This document shows positions 27,791-42,868 of a stretch of DNA of 64,000 nucleotides, piece after piece. How positions within the stretch are numbered: position 1 is the first letter of the stretch; each line of letters opens with the position of its first letter. The notes beneath the pieces were generated by a model. The model saw only the letters and a list, made by a program, of their open reading frames with translations, was not told the DNA's origin and made no database searches. The DNA comes from Zopfochytrium polystomum (lineage: Eukaryota > Chytridiomycota > Chytridiomycetes > Chytridiales > Chytridiaceae). A program made the translations under genes and the position numbers. Where the stretch lies: the NCBI GenBank assembly GCA_025765615.1, contig JAIVFJ010000139.1, positions 113,931-177,930 on the forward strand. The letters run 5' to 3'.

Positions 27791-29662
27791 ATCTACTGTT
27801 GCGAAATGCTCGTCGCGCTGGGTTGAGGAGTGTTACATACATCTGTATAATGACTGCCTGAAAAAAGGTTGTGAAACTGACACCCACAACCAAATAGTGG
27901 GACAGGCTAAGGAAGTGAGCCGGCAGCAACCGTTTAGTGCCCAGCAGGATTTATCCGGACGCCTGCTGGTAAAACCGCCCTCATTAAGGGAACGGAGCCT
28001 CCATGAGAGACTTTTTTTGCAGTCCTTTCGTGTCGTTTCGTGTCGCCCCTGATTGACTGACTCATAACATGCTAAGAGTATCTCTGTGCACTTGAATCCC
28101 ACAAACACTTGAAGTCAGAAAATAAGTTCAAACTGGCATGGATACCAGATGGGCCACTCCTCACACCAGTTCTTCAGAGTCCTTTTTTGCAATTTATTTT
28201 TTTTTTTTCCAAAATGTACATTCATTTTCGGCGAGGGGCTGCTCGATTGCGCTCGCTTCTGCCAAAAACCTGCCGAATCTTGCTTTCCACAGCTCGGCGC
28301 GACAGGAAATTGGGCACACAGCTGAAGCTAGCAGAAGAATGCACGCTTTTGGTGGATATTGACTTGGTAGGCTTCTGACGTTGCGGCCTAAAATAACCCA
28401 CGCCCCCGCCCACACACAAGCACACACACACACACACGACTCTCACTCTCACTCGCACTTCAACTTCCCGTTCCTGGTGCTGCCACTGCGCTTCCGGCGT
28501 GCGCATGAGGAGTCTGAAGTCTGTCTATACTGCTCGCTTGACTTTCCTTGGCGCTAATTCGGTTCTTTGGACCATGGATGCCACTCCGCCCAAGCACTTG
28601 GCTTATCTGAACGTGCGCCCGTCTCGTGGAAGGACTTGACGTAAGCGGGCGTGCATAAGGGAATGCTCGGTAGCACCAAAAAATAAAAAATATAAAAAAT
28701 ATAAAACAAAAGAAGACTAATAATAATAGGTGCATGAATATAACGTTGGTACGTTGATCGGCAGGTGTGGCCCGTGGGTCTCAGTACTCTTGGCTCTGTC
28801 TTGGACCGCTGGCTTGCAGTCTACACCTCCACACTGCAAGGTCAGCACGCGAATAATACAAGATAACAGAAAAAAGAAGAAAAAAACAAGTGCGTTGTCG
28901 CCGTGGAGACCGCGACACGCATTGGGCCCGTCAAGCAAACCCGACGGGGTCTCATCCCACCAAGCCAAGTTAATACCACGCGAATCTGGCGTATCGCGCG
29001 CAGGAAGCAGCTCATTCATCCATCCATCCATCCGTCCATCCGACTCATCCATCCATCAATCAATCTCCTGTGGGAAAAAGGAAAGTCGAGAAAAACTTGA
29101 TTTTCTGTGAGTACTGACCCTTGCACTGGGCCAGAGACAGGGGGGGAGGAGGTTGGACCGGAGCGCCGCTGGAGCTGCTGGTGCTGCTGGCGCCTTCCCA
29201 CCAACCCCTACCCCGCAACCCCGCCCCAGGACGGCCTCCACCCGCTTCCCCCCCCAATCTGACAATCAGGGGGCTTCCCGATACGTGCGCTCCTTATACC
29301 CCCACCTCTTTCCTGAATGCATCCCCAGCGTTCGTTCTTCACATCCGACGAAATCAGCGTTCCCCTCACCGTCCAGCTCCCCCAGCGCACCCACTTCTGC
29401 TAACCGACTGCTTGGTCCCAGGTGAACCGCCGTCAAATCGATCCAACTGCCTGCAACCGCAATCACTCTCGATCTCGTCGCTGATTTAGCCCACGTACCG
29501 CACCTGTCGCAACTACCAAACAACTCCATCGATCCCGCAGCCTCGAGGCTGACCACTTTTTCCTGCACAACCCTACGTTGTCAACCGCCCCACTCGGTCA
29601 TTACTTGGATTCCCCAACTCCCAACCCCTTGATTCACACGTCGCCCACATCTGAGTCCCAGT
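27791..29662. other. intergenic region with microsatellites
   Basis: Contains a CA run (about 28418-28438), AT-rich runs near 28680-28730 and a CATC tetranucleotide repeat (29013-29065). The stretch before 29663 is pyrimidine-rich and is probably the promoter and 5' UTR of the next gene. No coding region is supported. Confidence 0.5.
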
Positions 29663-32600
29663 ATGGCCTCGGGCCAAGAGGAGCCGACGCGCTACACTCG
29701 AGCCTTCTTGCTTGCCCTGCAAGACAGTCCTTTGGTGCAAAAGCCAGATGACCTGCCCCCTATAGAGACCTTTCTTCAGCAGTAAGTTGCAGCGATCTAC
29801 CCGTTGGATCAATCACTTGAGTCTTGATCGCCTACTTTCACTCTTAGGAGAACAGAGGGCCCGCAAAGAAAAGATGGCGATGCCCGACCGAGAGGAAACG
29901 GCGATGAGGAGGGTCAGCCGCGCGCCACCCGTCATGGTAAAATTGTGCTTGGAAAGCCTGCTCACTGCCCTGATTATATTTTCTCTATAGGTGACAAAGG
30001 AATGGTGTTTGGACCTCCCAAGATGTCGTTCGCTTCAACCAGAAACGCTTCAGCTTCATCCGCCGAGAATGCTTTTCCTCGTGCTCCCCGGAGAAATCCG
30101 AGCGAGACCGCCGAGCCGAAAGACGAATCTCCGCCATCTCCTACCGGCGGAAATGACTCTCGGCGCAAACCCTTAGTTGTTGGCCCCTCTTCGTCCACGA
30201 CTTTCCCTCGTGCACCTCGCTTCACGGTAGAGGAGCGGTTGACGAAAGGAGGAGCCCGGCCCCTCAAGGAATCTCCTGCAGCCGACAAGCCTCCCCTTGC
30301 AAAAGTTGGCGAAAAGGGTCCCGCTAAAGTCGCCCAAGCGCAACCGCGACCTCCGCCTGTAAACCACCACGACGGGGGCCCAGGTATTCGCCGACCCAGA
30401 CTTCGGCCAGATGGAGACGAAGGTGCTCGTTAGATCCCTTTACGACTTCGTTTTACCCACATTCTTTCTCGTCTTGAGCAGATTCGAAGGTGTCCAAGCC
30501 CCCTGAGCCGAAAAATCTGTCACGACGGCATGAACCTGAGCCTGAGCGGCCACCATCCGCAGGACGGCAACCTGCTTGGATGGAATATGACGCTTCGGAA
30601 GAAGACCGACCATTTGCGGTGTCGGAAGAAATCGATGCCTTCCAGCGTTTCAAACAGGAGATGAACAAGAAGAACCGGGCTGTGTTGGAGGAGGAACCAG
30701 AACCTCCCAAGCCGCCATCGCCGGATCCAAAGCCCCCAGCTACCGCTGCCCCATCTTCTGTCCAAGCCAGATCCCGCCCCGATGAATGCTATTGACATTT
30801 TCCTTGCGCAGAAGGTGCAACCTACCGGAGACGTGTCTCTTCTTCTGAACTCTATCACTGGCTCTGCTCTCTCTGTGAGTTTCTTATGGTCTTTGCAATG
30901 GCTTGCTCACATTCAATAGCAGCAGGATAAGCCTGGGCCACTCAAAGCCGACAATGGAAGAAAAGCCTCCAGATTTCAAGGCTTGTTCAGATCCGGGCCA
31001 GAACCCTTCGATGCAGGCCTCGGGAGCCAGGAAGAGTTGCGCGTTGACCAATTCAGTCTAGGTCCAACACGAGATGCTCCAGCCCCTGGCAGATTCCCCC
31101 CCGGTTCTATGCATCCAGACGAGCCTCGCTATCCAAGCGCAATCCCCCAATCTGAAAACATTCTCTCCCTCATTTTCCCCGGGGCCAACCAAGGTCCACC
31201 AAATGGAGCCGCCCCTCCGCAACAAAGACCGGAGCAGGCGAACCCTTCCTTCAATTTCCGACAGAGCCTGCCGCCTTCTGGACCAAACACCGAAGCTGAA
31301 ATCCAGCGCCAAATTTTGGAAACGCTGAAAGGCAAAGGAGGTCCAGTACCGAAAGAGACTGCATCCGGCGTCCCTCTTCCGGCGGGGGCACGGGTCTACT
31401 CAGAATCGGACATCCTACGAATGCACGGAGTCGTCGAACCTCGCGGTAATGAAGAGGAGAGGCGGCAGCAGCCGCCTGAGCTGCCTCAGCCAAAACGAGT
31501 TAATGGCGACGACTTTTCCCAACACGGACGGATTCAGCCACGCCCTGAGGGAATTCACAATCCTATGCATGGCGAGAGAAGGTTCCCGCTGGAGCCACCA
31601 GCCGACGAAACCGATATTAACCGCATTTACTCCATGCTTCGGCACTCAACGGTTCGCTTTTTCATTAGAGTTAATGTTTGTTGAGGCCTTGTGGACTGAG
31701 ACATTTTTAGATTCAGGATGGTTCGAACTTTGAGCCGGGATTCGGAGCTCCTCCCGGACGTGGCCAGTTCGTTCGCACCGCAATGCCAAACTTTGGGGGC
31801 CCTCAGCAACCTCATCAAAACCTTAACGGAGTCAACCAGCAGTTCCCTCCTCAAGGGAACCCTCAGCAGTTCCTGCAAAATGCAGGAATGCCAAACCCCC
31901 AAATGATGAGCCGACCCCAAATGCTGGCATCTGGTCGACCGCCTTTCGTGAACCCGAACATGCCACGGCAGCCCAACCAAGGCATGAATCAGTTCCCGCC
32001 GCAATTCATTCCTGGCGGACGGCCGGACATGCAAGGAATGTCCCCGGACGTGATCAACGCGCTGGCGTTCCAGATGCGTAATGGACCTGGCGCTTCACCG
32101 CCACTACCAGGGCAACCCGGTGGATTTGCTGGGGGCATGATGGTGAACGCGGGCCGCCCACTGCCTCAATTCTTTGGACAGGAGCCGGGTGCCTTCCATG
32201 GACCTCCTATCAATCACATGGGCATGCGAAACGGTCCGGGAGGTGGAATGGACGACCCTATGAGCGCACTTGTACAGAATAGTATTATTGCAAAGAAAGG
32301 TGTCGCTCTTCCTGGTGGCGGCGTCAGTTTGGGAGGCATAATGGGTCGCGAGCCCATGCTTCTTCCGAGCGGAGGTTCGTGTTGAGTTGTAATTCAATCA
32401 ACCACTTATTTGTTATTTTTGTTAAGGCCATCCTGGTTATCACCAACCCGGCCCAAATGTTCGATTGGACGTACGTACTAGTGGACTAGGTTGATACCTC
32501 TTGATCACGCTAACTCGATTGTACGATAGGATGTTCCTTACGGTCCGCGACCCAACGGCTACTTCGGGCAGGGTCCCATGATGAGCAACAATGGCCCGTT

Positions 32601-32744
32601 TGTTGGTAAAGTTCTTGTCTGGAACCGAAGAGAACGACTTTATTAAATGTTATCTTTACAGGCCAAGGCCCGAACGTAAACGGAGAGCTGATTCTGCAGC
32701 AGCTTCAGCAGCAACGCCCAGGCGTCCCTTCGTTCCAGCAGTAA
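29663..32744 (+). CDS. eIF4E-transporter-like (4E-T/EIF4ENIF1 family) protein
   Basis: The first exon (29663-29781) encodes RYTRAFLLAL at residues 10-19, an exact YxxxxL-hydrophobic eIF4E-binding motif at the very N-terminus as in 4E-T. Further exons include 29848-29936, 29991 to about 30424, a block from about 30481, 30920-31651, 31711-32374, 32427-32470, 32530-32605 and 32662-32744. The protein is Pro/Arg-rich and disordered. It contains ASRFQGLF, similar to the SRF-x-x-WF element of 4E-T, and helical patches (EIQRQILETLKGK, SESDILRMHGV), and ends in Gln/Pro/Asn/Gly-rich sequence suited to P-body condensation. 4E-T proteins carry eIF4E to P-bodies and repress translation. Between about 30680 and 30811 the frame changes (a segment MNAIDIFLAQKVQPTG is in another frame), which needs an unresolved splice or an indel. 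Confidence 0.6.
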
Positions 32745-33374
32745 ACTTCAAGACCAAGATCTTCAAAGACTTCCCTCCTAACTCACCCTCACTTTTCCGC
32801 CACCAATCTCCTCCTTCTCAACCCGCCGCTTTCCTCGTACACTTTCCTTCATGTCTCTCTAGCGTCATTATCAGGGGAGACGAAGTTGACCCAGGCCATT
32901 GGGGGGCTTTTCCGAAAATTCACCATTGCTCCCGATATGTATTTCATGCGCTAGTTTTTCTACCTTTGCTTCCGACCCTTTTTCCCCTCACCCTCCGCCT
33001 GCTCTTCCCCCCCCTGCAACCAACACCCATTCTCTTGTTGAGTGCCCGGCCTTCCTTTTCCTGTAAGTGGTGTGATGACGAGTTTATGGCTGTATTTTTC
33101 TTGATTTCGTCCTGAGAGTGTCAGACGGTGAATTGGTTGCATCGAGACTGGGCTGGCGGGAAGGTGGTGTGGATGCAACCGCGAGGTGGTGGGTTTCGAG
33201 AACGAGTTACACTTTTTTTGTGCAAGGTGCAAATACAAGAAAGGAATTCTCGTTCGCTTCGCTCGAGCTTGGTGGTATGCATTTTTTCCAACAAATGAAA
33301 AGGCAGGTAACGAACAGAAACAGAAACAACGACCGCGGAAAGACAAAGCGCGGGAGTCCCACATCGCTGGGAAG
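32745..33374. other. 3' UTRs between convergent genes
   Basis: The stretch between the 4E-T-like stop and the convergent kinase stop shows no coding region, RNA gene or repeat. Confidence 0.5.
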
Positions 33375-35938
<2,564 letters not shown>

Positions 35939-36524
35939 TGCGGGCGGGCTGGTGATGAGGGTGGCTTTTGGATTCGTCGATCGAACGAACACCCAGGACG
36001 GATGTCGGCCGTGACTGCGAAGAAGGCTCCCGCGCCAGGTCAAGTCTGTAATATTTGGTGGCGGTGAGGGCCAAAAAAAAAAAAATCCAAAGAATTGAAC
36101 AAAAAAAAAAGAAAAAAAATTGAATAAAATGGTGGCGGGAGAGCCTCTTGATGGAAATCTGAATTGAGGCCAGTGTTCGAGAAGCTCAGAGATCGAGGGC
36201 AACGCTGGGATGGGGGCGTTTAGGAAGAGTAAGTCACGCACTCAGCGAAACACAGAGACAGACAGAGTGGGCGACACAGGGAGTGAGGGAAAGGGGAACA
36301 GCACAGATGTTGAAATGAGGGGGCGAAAATCTCCAAAGGTGAGGGTGCAAACGGTCGGGCACGCTTTTGCTGGTTTGTGTTGAAGTTTATTGCTTCAACG
36401 CCTTCCCACAAAACAGCCCTTCTTTCATACATGGGGGTTGGCCAAACGTATTTCATTATGACTTGATTACAAAAGTCGTTGTGTGATGGAGAAGTATAGT
36501 CATTAACATAGAGTGTATAGGAAA

Positions 36525-36995
36525 CTAACTTGATCGAAGCCTCCAAGACGGCGCTAGCTTTGGGGGACCTCTCCATTGAGTCTCCGGATCGGCATCATCC
36601 GAATCAATATCATCGGAATAGTACAGCCTGACCATTCCCCTCAGATCCCGGATCCCCGAAAAATCCCTCCTCTGGCGCATGTCATCATAAAGCTCACGCC
36701 ACTGGTTATCGGCTTCGAAAGGGGCGGGGAACGGCCCGTTTAGCAGCTGGCTCTGCTGAAGCAGCCCGAGCGGTTGCGCCGGGTGGATGTCGAGACGAGG
36801 GAGCACCCCCCCAATTTCCCGTCTTCGGTCGGGATCTTGGAGTATTCCCAGAGATGGACCCCACGTGCAACCAAAAGGGGGTAGACTCTCGCTGACCTCC
36901 TCTGTGGCCCGAGATGCTTCGTGTGGATCGACGGGGAGACCAAAGAAGTGCGGCTGAGAATGGGGGTAATGTTGGCTTGGTCCGTGAATTGTCAT
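36525..36995 (-). CDS. hypothetical protein
   Basis: A 156-residue ORF starting MTIHGPSQHY has protein-like composition: acidic DDIDSDDADPE near the end and a charged segment QWRELYDDMRQRRDFSGIRD. No known domain is recognised. Splicing to other exons on either side is possible. Confidence 0.35.
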   Translation of the reverse strand: MTIHGPSQHYPHSQPHFFGLPVDPHEASRATEEVSESLPPFGCTWGPSLGILQDPDRRREIGGVLPRLDIHPAQPLGLLQQSQLLNGPFPAPFEADNQWRELYDDMRQRRDFSGIRDLRGMVRLYYSDDIDSDDADPETQWRGPPKLAPSWRLRSS

Positions 36996-37473
36996 GGGAT
37001 CTCGGGTTGAGTGCGTCTTTATCGAGCCGAACTGCGCATGACCGAGGAAGGTGAAGGGCGTGGCACGCCCGCTAGCTGAGGCATCTCGGCGCGGATGTGC
37101 TGATTGGGCGGGATCAAGGCAGCAATTCTGTCAGCTCTGCATTCTTTCTTTCTGTGCTCAGGATGAGGTTCGGGCAGGCACGGCTTCTGGGAAACTCGAT
37201 CGCAGCACGTACGCACCATTGAGGCTCGCATACTGCCGGGCGAGCTCGAAGCTGCTCGCGATGGTAGTCCCGCCGCCGCCGCCGCCGCCGCTGCTGCTGT
37301 TGCTGCCGAGGAAGCCGAGCCTGCTGCGCCCTTCCATGAGCGCGGCTCGCGCTGAATCGTCCCCGTGGCTTCGGCTGAAGCCAGATTGTTTAAATATTTC
37401 TGCTCATTGTGCGCTGAGGCAGACGAATAGACAGACAAACACAAGGTGGCCGCTGACAGTGCAAATCTGGTAA
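36996..37473. other. region between hypothetical ORF and retroelement remnant
   Basis: Contains a short CCG/CTG-type run (37272-37310). Open frames on both strands are low-complexity. No supported gene. Confidence 0.4.
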
Positions 37474-39312
37474 ATGACGTTTGTTCAGCCAGGGAAGAAA
37501 GTCTTCGGACACTTGGACAATATTAAGAAAGGCACCAGTTCAAACCCCCTTATTCACAAAGCACTTGGAACCAAGAAAACCTTCTCATCGCCACGGTGGC
37601 CTCGAGCAAACGGTGCTGTAGAACGCTCCATTAAGAGTTTGAAGACTATGATTAGGTCTTTCATTGACCAGACGACTCATGACGACTGGCCTTCTGTACT
37701 CCCATACATTCTGTTTGCATACAGAACACACGTTCACCCGCTGACTGGAGAAACCCCGTTTTTCCTGATGCATGGACGCGATTGCCGACTCCCCATTGAT
37801 ATGTTCTCTGGAGTTGACAGAGAAGACCCTCTGAGTGAAGAGGAAAAAGCTCTTTATCCCCCCAATGACGAGGACGAAGAGCCCAACACACAAACTTTGT
37901 TGTTGGATGATGACATGTTTCCTGCCCTAAGTCTCGATGGCGAGCCTCAGAGCCCCATTCTCGATGAACTTGAGATGCTTACAACAAAGGCTGTGTACCC
38001 GAAGAAAGCACTACCCCTCTTTTCCAAAGATCCAGTGCCTCCTTCCCCACAACTCCGGATTGTGTTTTTGAGAACAACTAATCCGAGGCTCACATTGCAA
38101 CAGTATCTGCCAATGAAACTCTGGCCCTTCCCAACAGAATATCCTATCCATGAAGTGCTCAGCGAGTTTATCTTCAGATACTCCATTGATGTGCTTTACA
38201 TCTTTCATGAACGACCTCCTGCGATTGCAGGTCGACGACCTGAACATCTAAAGTTCCCCCCCTTCCTCTGAAGTTCTCTGAACCCTGGCGGAATGACAAC
38301 AGCTTTGGTTGCGTCACAAGTTTTACCAACCGTTCTGCCTGCTATGTGTATGGGCCACGCAACCTCATCTGCCCTGAGCACTTGTTTAAACCAGCTCTAG
38401 CCTGTGAGCACACTCGCGGACTCACTGTTCTGTCCAGAAATGGAGAGATTTCATATGTTTATGCAGACAAAACAGGACACCAAGTCACCCTTAACCTGTT
38501 CAAGCCGCCCTTGCTGGCGACACTAGCGCCCCTCTCTCCCACTTTGGGCTGGAACCTCCGCACCACTCCTGTTTGAACTCCCTTCAACAGACCCAGAAGA
38601 GTCGATGAATTCAGAACTCATTCTGACAGAGCCTTATGTGGCTGAAGTTGTTGACAAACTTGCTGCTGCACAGAAGATTGTCATGACACGTGCAAAGGAC
38701 CATCAAAACCTTTTGCATCAAGTCTCCCTTGATAAGGATAAAGAGGCGCATAAAATTCAACTTGGACAGAGAGCATGGCTTTCTGTCCCCCTTGATAACC
38801 CTGGCAAACTTAACGACAAGAACCGCTCGCTCATGTTCCGTTGGGTTGGCCCTGTGCGAGTCATTGCGATAACTGGCAAGGACGCCGAAGCTCAATATAC
38901 GATTGTTGAAGCATTCCCTGGAAACCAGATTGTTACCAGGACCGTGCATGTCTCACGACTGCGACCTTACACAGAACGCGCTCCTGCTGACTCTGCTGAA
39001 GAAGCTGCAGAGCTTGCTGGTGTAACTTATGATGAAGAACTTGAACAATGGCGTACCACTAAGAAGCGTCATCGCCAACCGTCTTCCAAAACCACAATGG
39101 CTCCTGGAATTCATCCTGAGTTTGTTAGGCGATACTTTGAGCCTGAAGAGGATGAAGAAGACCCCGCCGATGTTGAATATCAAATCGAGCGAATCAAATC
39201 CCACACCTTTGATGGTGAGAAGTACATATATCTGACAAAGTGGCTCGGATATTCCTCCAAACACGATTGGAACCAGCTTGAGGAAGACTTACACCCAGAA
39301 AGCTATCCATGA
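37474..39312 (+). mobile_element. Ty3/gypsy chromovirus remnant: 5'-truncated integrase and chromodomain
   Basis: The first frame (37474-38271) carries the end of a retroelement integrase core with the catalytic Glu (RANGAVERSIKSLKTMIRSF), the typical DDWPSVLPYILFAYRTHVHP and the HGRDCRLPIDM box. A second frame (38605-39312) has the integrase C-terminal region (LGQRAWLSVP, RWVGPVRVI, VTRTVHVSRLRPY) and ends in a chromodomain (VEYQIERIKSHTFDGEKYIY, KWLGYSSKHDWNQLEEDL). No gag, protease, reverse transcriptase or RNase H is present, and the two Asp residues of the integrase triad lie in the missing part. Stops and frame changes between 38271 and 38605 show that it is dead. Confidence 0.85.
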
Positions 39313-39614
39313 TTACTGGGCTCTCGTGAAAGACAACGACCCAGATGAGTTCAAGAAACGCAAGGAATTCCTTGCGAACCAACCACCGAAGCACACACGT
39401 GCCTCGACCACAAAAGGCAAAGAACCTGCACCTGCAGCGACTCCTGCCCCACTGGTGAGCTCCACCAAGCCCACCACACCAATCCCACCTCCTGCACCTG
39501 GGACGCGATGAAGCGCCCGCCTGCAAAAAACCAAGTGACCCTTGGACCTGCAAACACGTTTGCACACACCTTTATTTTGTCGCATCTATGGCTGCGAGAA
39601 TAAAAAAGAGGTAC

Positions 39615-40309
39615 TGTGAGGACGACAGGCCGTCAAGCCTGTGACCTCAAATAAAAGAGTGTATACCCACTTTTTCACTGATAATTGTGAGGATTATCCA
39701 CCCGTCTTGAAGCGTTATACACGCATTCGGCTTGGACTCTGCTGTATATATTATTATTTTATTATTATTGGTTGTCCACATAAGCCACCGACTGACACTT
39801 GTTGTCGCACCTGCGTCACCTGTCACTATTATTATTTGTGCCATTATTATTATTATTATTATTCTGTACAATGGCTGCAGACCGAGTGACTCAGTGTTTG
39901 CTCAACTTGCTGGTATAGGGCTTCCTTGCTCAGTGGTTAGAGCGCTCCCTTCAATTGGGAAGGTGCCAAGTTCGAAGACATGCAGACTGTTGGGCTGCAA
40001 AGTCCACCATGTCCAGCTAATAACCCCTCACTTTTGGAATGACTAAGGACTGAACCACTTCTGTGGGAGAAGTGCAAAGTCCAGATGCCCAGCTACCATG
40101 ATGTAATGCCTCATATGAGTGGTATGAGAAGACAGGGCTTTTCTTTCTCTTTCTGTTGATGATTTTTACTTATTTTTTCCAATTAGTATTTTCCTTTGTT
40201 TTGGCTCTTTTTCTTGTTTTATCTTTTATTTAGTTGTTTGTTTACTGTCTCTCTTTGTGTGTCTTCCTTTCTTTCTGTGGCTGTGGTGAGTGTCTTCTTG
40301 TCTGCACCA
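39615..40309 (+). repeat. left arm of a ~0.7 kb inverted repeat, contains tRNA-like segment
   Basis: From TGTGAGGACGACAGG to about TCTGCACCAA this sequence matches, in inverted orientation and with scattered substitutions and indels, 41815-42542. Shared landmarks are CCTCAAATAAAA, a tRNA-like segment, GCTACCATGATG, GATGATTTTTACTTATTTTT and CTGTGGCTGTG. It starts just after a purine-rich stretch (AATAAAAAAGAGG) that follows the chromovirus remnant, so it could be that element's 3' LTR. Confidence 0.7.
39918..39990 (+). other. tRNA-like segment in left arm
   Basis: GCTCAGTGGTTAGAGC forms a D-arm and A box, TCCCTTCAATTGGGA an anticodon-like hairpin, and AGTTCGAA a T-loop or B box. The acceptor stem does not close well, and a diverged second copy lies inverted at 42174-42255. 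It looks like a tRNA-derived (SINE-like) part of the repeat, not a working tRNA gene. Confidence 0.6.
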
Positions 40310-41814
40310 ATCATTTCTTGCCAGTTCCTCCACCCCCCCCTCCACTCTGCTCTGGTGGCTGTCTGCCAAGAAATGGCCCCATGATTCTCTGAGCTGTCTC
40401 TTTTTGTTGATGGCTCAGCCCCATTTGGTGAATCACCCATCCATTCTGTTTTTTACTGTTTTATTTATTGTTTTGTTGTTTTGTATGTGTTTTCCCTCCT
40501 TTTTCCTCTCCTCCCTATGATTCCAACCCTCTCCTATTTAAACTGCTGCCCCCCCTTCTTGTTGACTGTGAGAACTGTACCTGAAGTCCCTTCCCTGCCC
40601 TTTTCTTCCTGACTGTGTGTATGAGCTGGGGGTGGCAGTCCCCTGGTGTGTGACAGGAGGTTGAAGTCCTCTTGGCCATTATGGCAGTGTGCTGGGTTCA
40701 ATCCCCAGTGCACCTCACCATTCTGCATACTGTTTAGGTTGGACTGGGTAGGAGCCACTTGGTGATGGAAGGATAGAGGGTAAATCTGTGGTGGTGCCTC
40801 TAGGTTCCTGTCAATACATCTAGTCAAATCCAGGTCTCTCAAGGTGATATGAATGAGCTGGCTGGTAAGGTACTGCTGCAGAAATGGTCTCTCAGGTATG
40901 CCCCCATCTCCCTGGTTGTTGGCTCCTGTGGCCTCTGGTGGGCCTGGTCTTCACTGGGTTCAGACCCTCTTTCCCTCAGATTAATGCCTGTGATGTCATG
41001 GTGCCACACTTGTGTGTGGGAGTGGGTTTTAACCTTCCTTGCTTCTAAGATAGGGGATTCCTCTGGCCTGGCGAGGCAGATGTCTGTGTCCTAGTAGGAT
41101 GAAGCAAGAAGAGTCCCACTGTCTCCCACCCTGTGTGCCCCCTCCTTGGATTGAGGTGGAACCTCTCTTGGGAGTGAGACAAGATGTGTCTGGTTCTGTT
41201 AAGTGGAAAACAGTTCTGGTTTGATCCAACAGGCATCTCTGCACACTAACTGTTCCTTGTGTTTGCCCTTTGTGTCCAACCCCCTCCAACTTAGGGCTTG
41301 TCTTTGGCAGAGAGGGAGCTGGTGGTCCAAGGTGGTGGCTCCAACAGGTTGGGTCCTGGCCACTTTCCTCCCCACTCTCTTGCCTTCCCCCTTGGCTTCT
41401 GCCTTGGGAAGGAGCTGGCACAGATTGGTTGGTGCTGCCTTAGGCGCCCCCTTTGTTGCCCTAAGTCTCATTCCTTACTGAGTGATTCGGTCCCTTTGGC
41501 TTTGCCATTGGGGTTTCTCTGTGTCTGGACCAGAGGCATTTTGCACTTTCTTTTGTGATTGTGCTACCTTTGTCACACTTTTCTTATGTTTCCCTTTTAG
41601 ATGTGTGATAACTGCTCTTTTTTGTGTTTAAAGAGTTTCTTTTGTGTTTGATGATGGGCTTTAGCAGACTCCAAATACATTTTCCTGTCTGGTGACCCCT
41701 AGACACCTTCTTTTGCCCTTTTCATTAGATAGGATTGGTATTTAGGCCATTGCTCTATTTCCACCTCCAGCCCAGGGTGAGGAGATTTAGAGAGCACAGT
41801 CTCACAGAGCTGGT
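40310..41814. other. spacer between inverted arms
   Basis: T/G-rich, non-coding sequence of composition unlike the GC-rich host genes, with short ORFs only. No recognisable transposase or polymerase motif. Confidence 0.5.
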
Positions 41815-42542
41815 TGGTGCAAAGAGGAAGACAGTCACTCACAGCCACAAAAGAAAAGAGACACACACAGAGACAACAAACAAACAAATAAATAAAAGAT
41901 AAAACAGTAAAAACAGGAAAAACAGGATAAACTACTAATTGAAAAAATAAGTAAAAATCATCAATAAAAAAAGGAGAAAAAAACCCTATGATCTCATACC
42001 CTTTCATGAGGCCTTTCATCATGGTAGCTTATGTAGCAGCTCTGTGTTAGCTCTGTGTACACCTGGACTCTGTACTTCTACCCACTGAAGCACATCATCC
42101 TAATCCATTTCCAAAGTGAGGGGGCAAGGCGTAGTCATTGTGCAGAACTTAGCATTTCTGCATCATTCAGTTAGTGACTGCCAGCATGTCTCGAACTTAG
42201 CACCTTTCCCATTGAAGGGAGCGCTCTACACCACTGAGCTAGAGGGCCTCTGGCCAGTAGTGCAGAGCGGCCTGAGCCATTCAGCCTGCAACTTAGTGTG
42301 TAATAATAACATGAATAACATACATGGCCGCGGCTAAGAGACAGTCCAAATCTCAGTGGTTCGGCTTGCAGGGACAATAATAACCCATGAAAATAATAAG
42401 AAATAGGGTCCAGCCGTGTTACGGCACTTTCGTGAAACGTTGTTTGGTCGAGTCAAATTGATAATCCTCACAAGTTATCAGTTAAAAAAGCAGGGTATAC
42501 TCTTTTTATTTGAGGTCGCAGGCTCAGCCTGTTGTCCTCACA
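41815..42542 (-). repeat. right arm of the inverted repeat, contains tRNA-like segment
   Basis: This is the inverted counterpart of 39615-40309. Read on the minus strand it begins TGTGAGGACAACAGG at 42542 and includes a tRNA-like segment (CTAGCTCAGTGGTGTAGAG ... AAGTTCGAGAC). Its outer end abuts the mariner transposase reading frame directly after an HKA codon triplet, so it inserted into that element or recombined there. Confidence 0.7.
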
Positions 42543-42868
42543 GCTTTGTGAACTGGTGCGTCATCTTGCTGATAAATATTTTGGCAGTCACGTCCTGTTG
42601 GTAGTCCATTTTTATATCCATATAGTCCAGAAAACCCTCAAACTCCACATCCAGAATGTCAAGATACTTGGATGAGTTGAGTCTGCCTTTGATGAATGAA
42701 AAGCATCCTACGAAACAACCCCAATCGAGAAAGAGTCCCAACCGCATTTGCATAGACCTTGCAAGCACTCTTCATCATACTTTCCCCAGCTCTCCTCCAC
42801 ACACGGACCTTGCCCTGCTTACCAGTTTCGAAAGTTGCTTCGTTAGTCCAAATAACTTTGGCCCAATC

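Noticed and set aside
39918..39990. Functional tRNA gene
   Set aside because: The acceptor stem does not pair, and a diverged inverted copy lies at 42174-42255, so it is part of a repeat.
40310..41814. Coding capacity in the spacer between the inverted arms
   Set aside because: Only short low-complexity frames; no transposase, reverse transcriptase or helicase motif.
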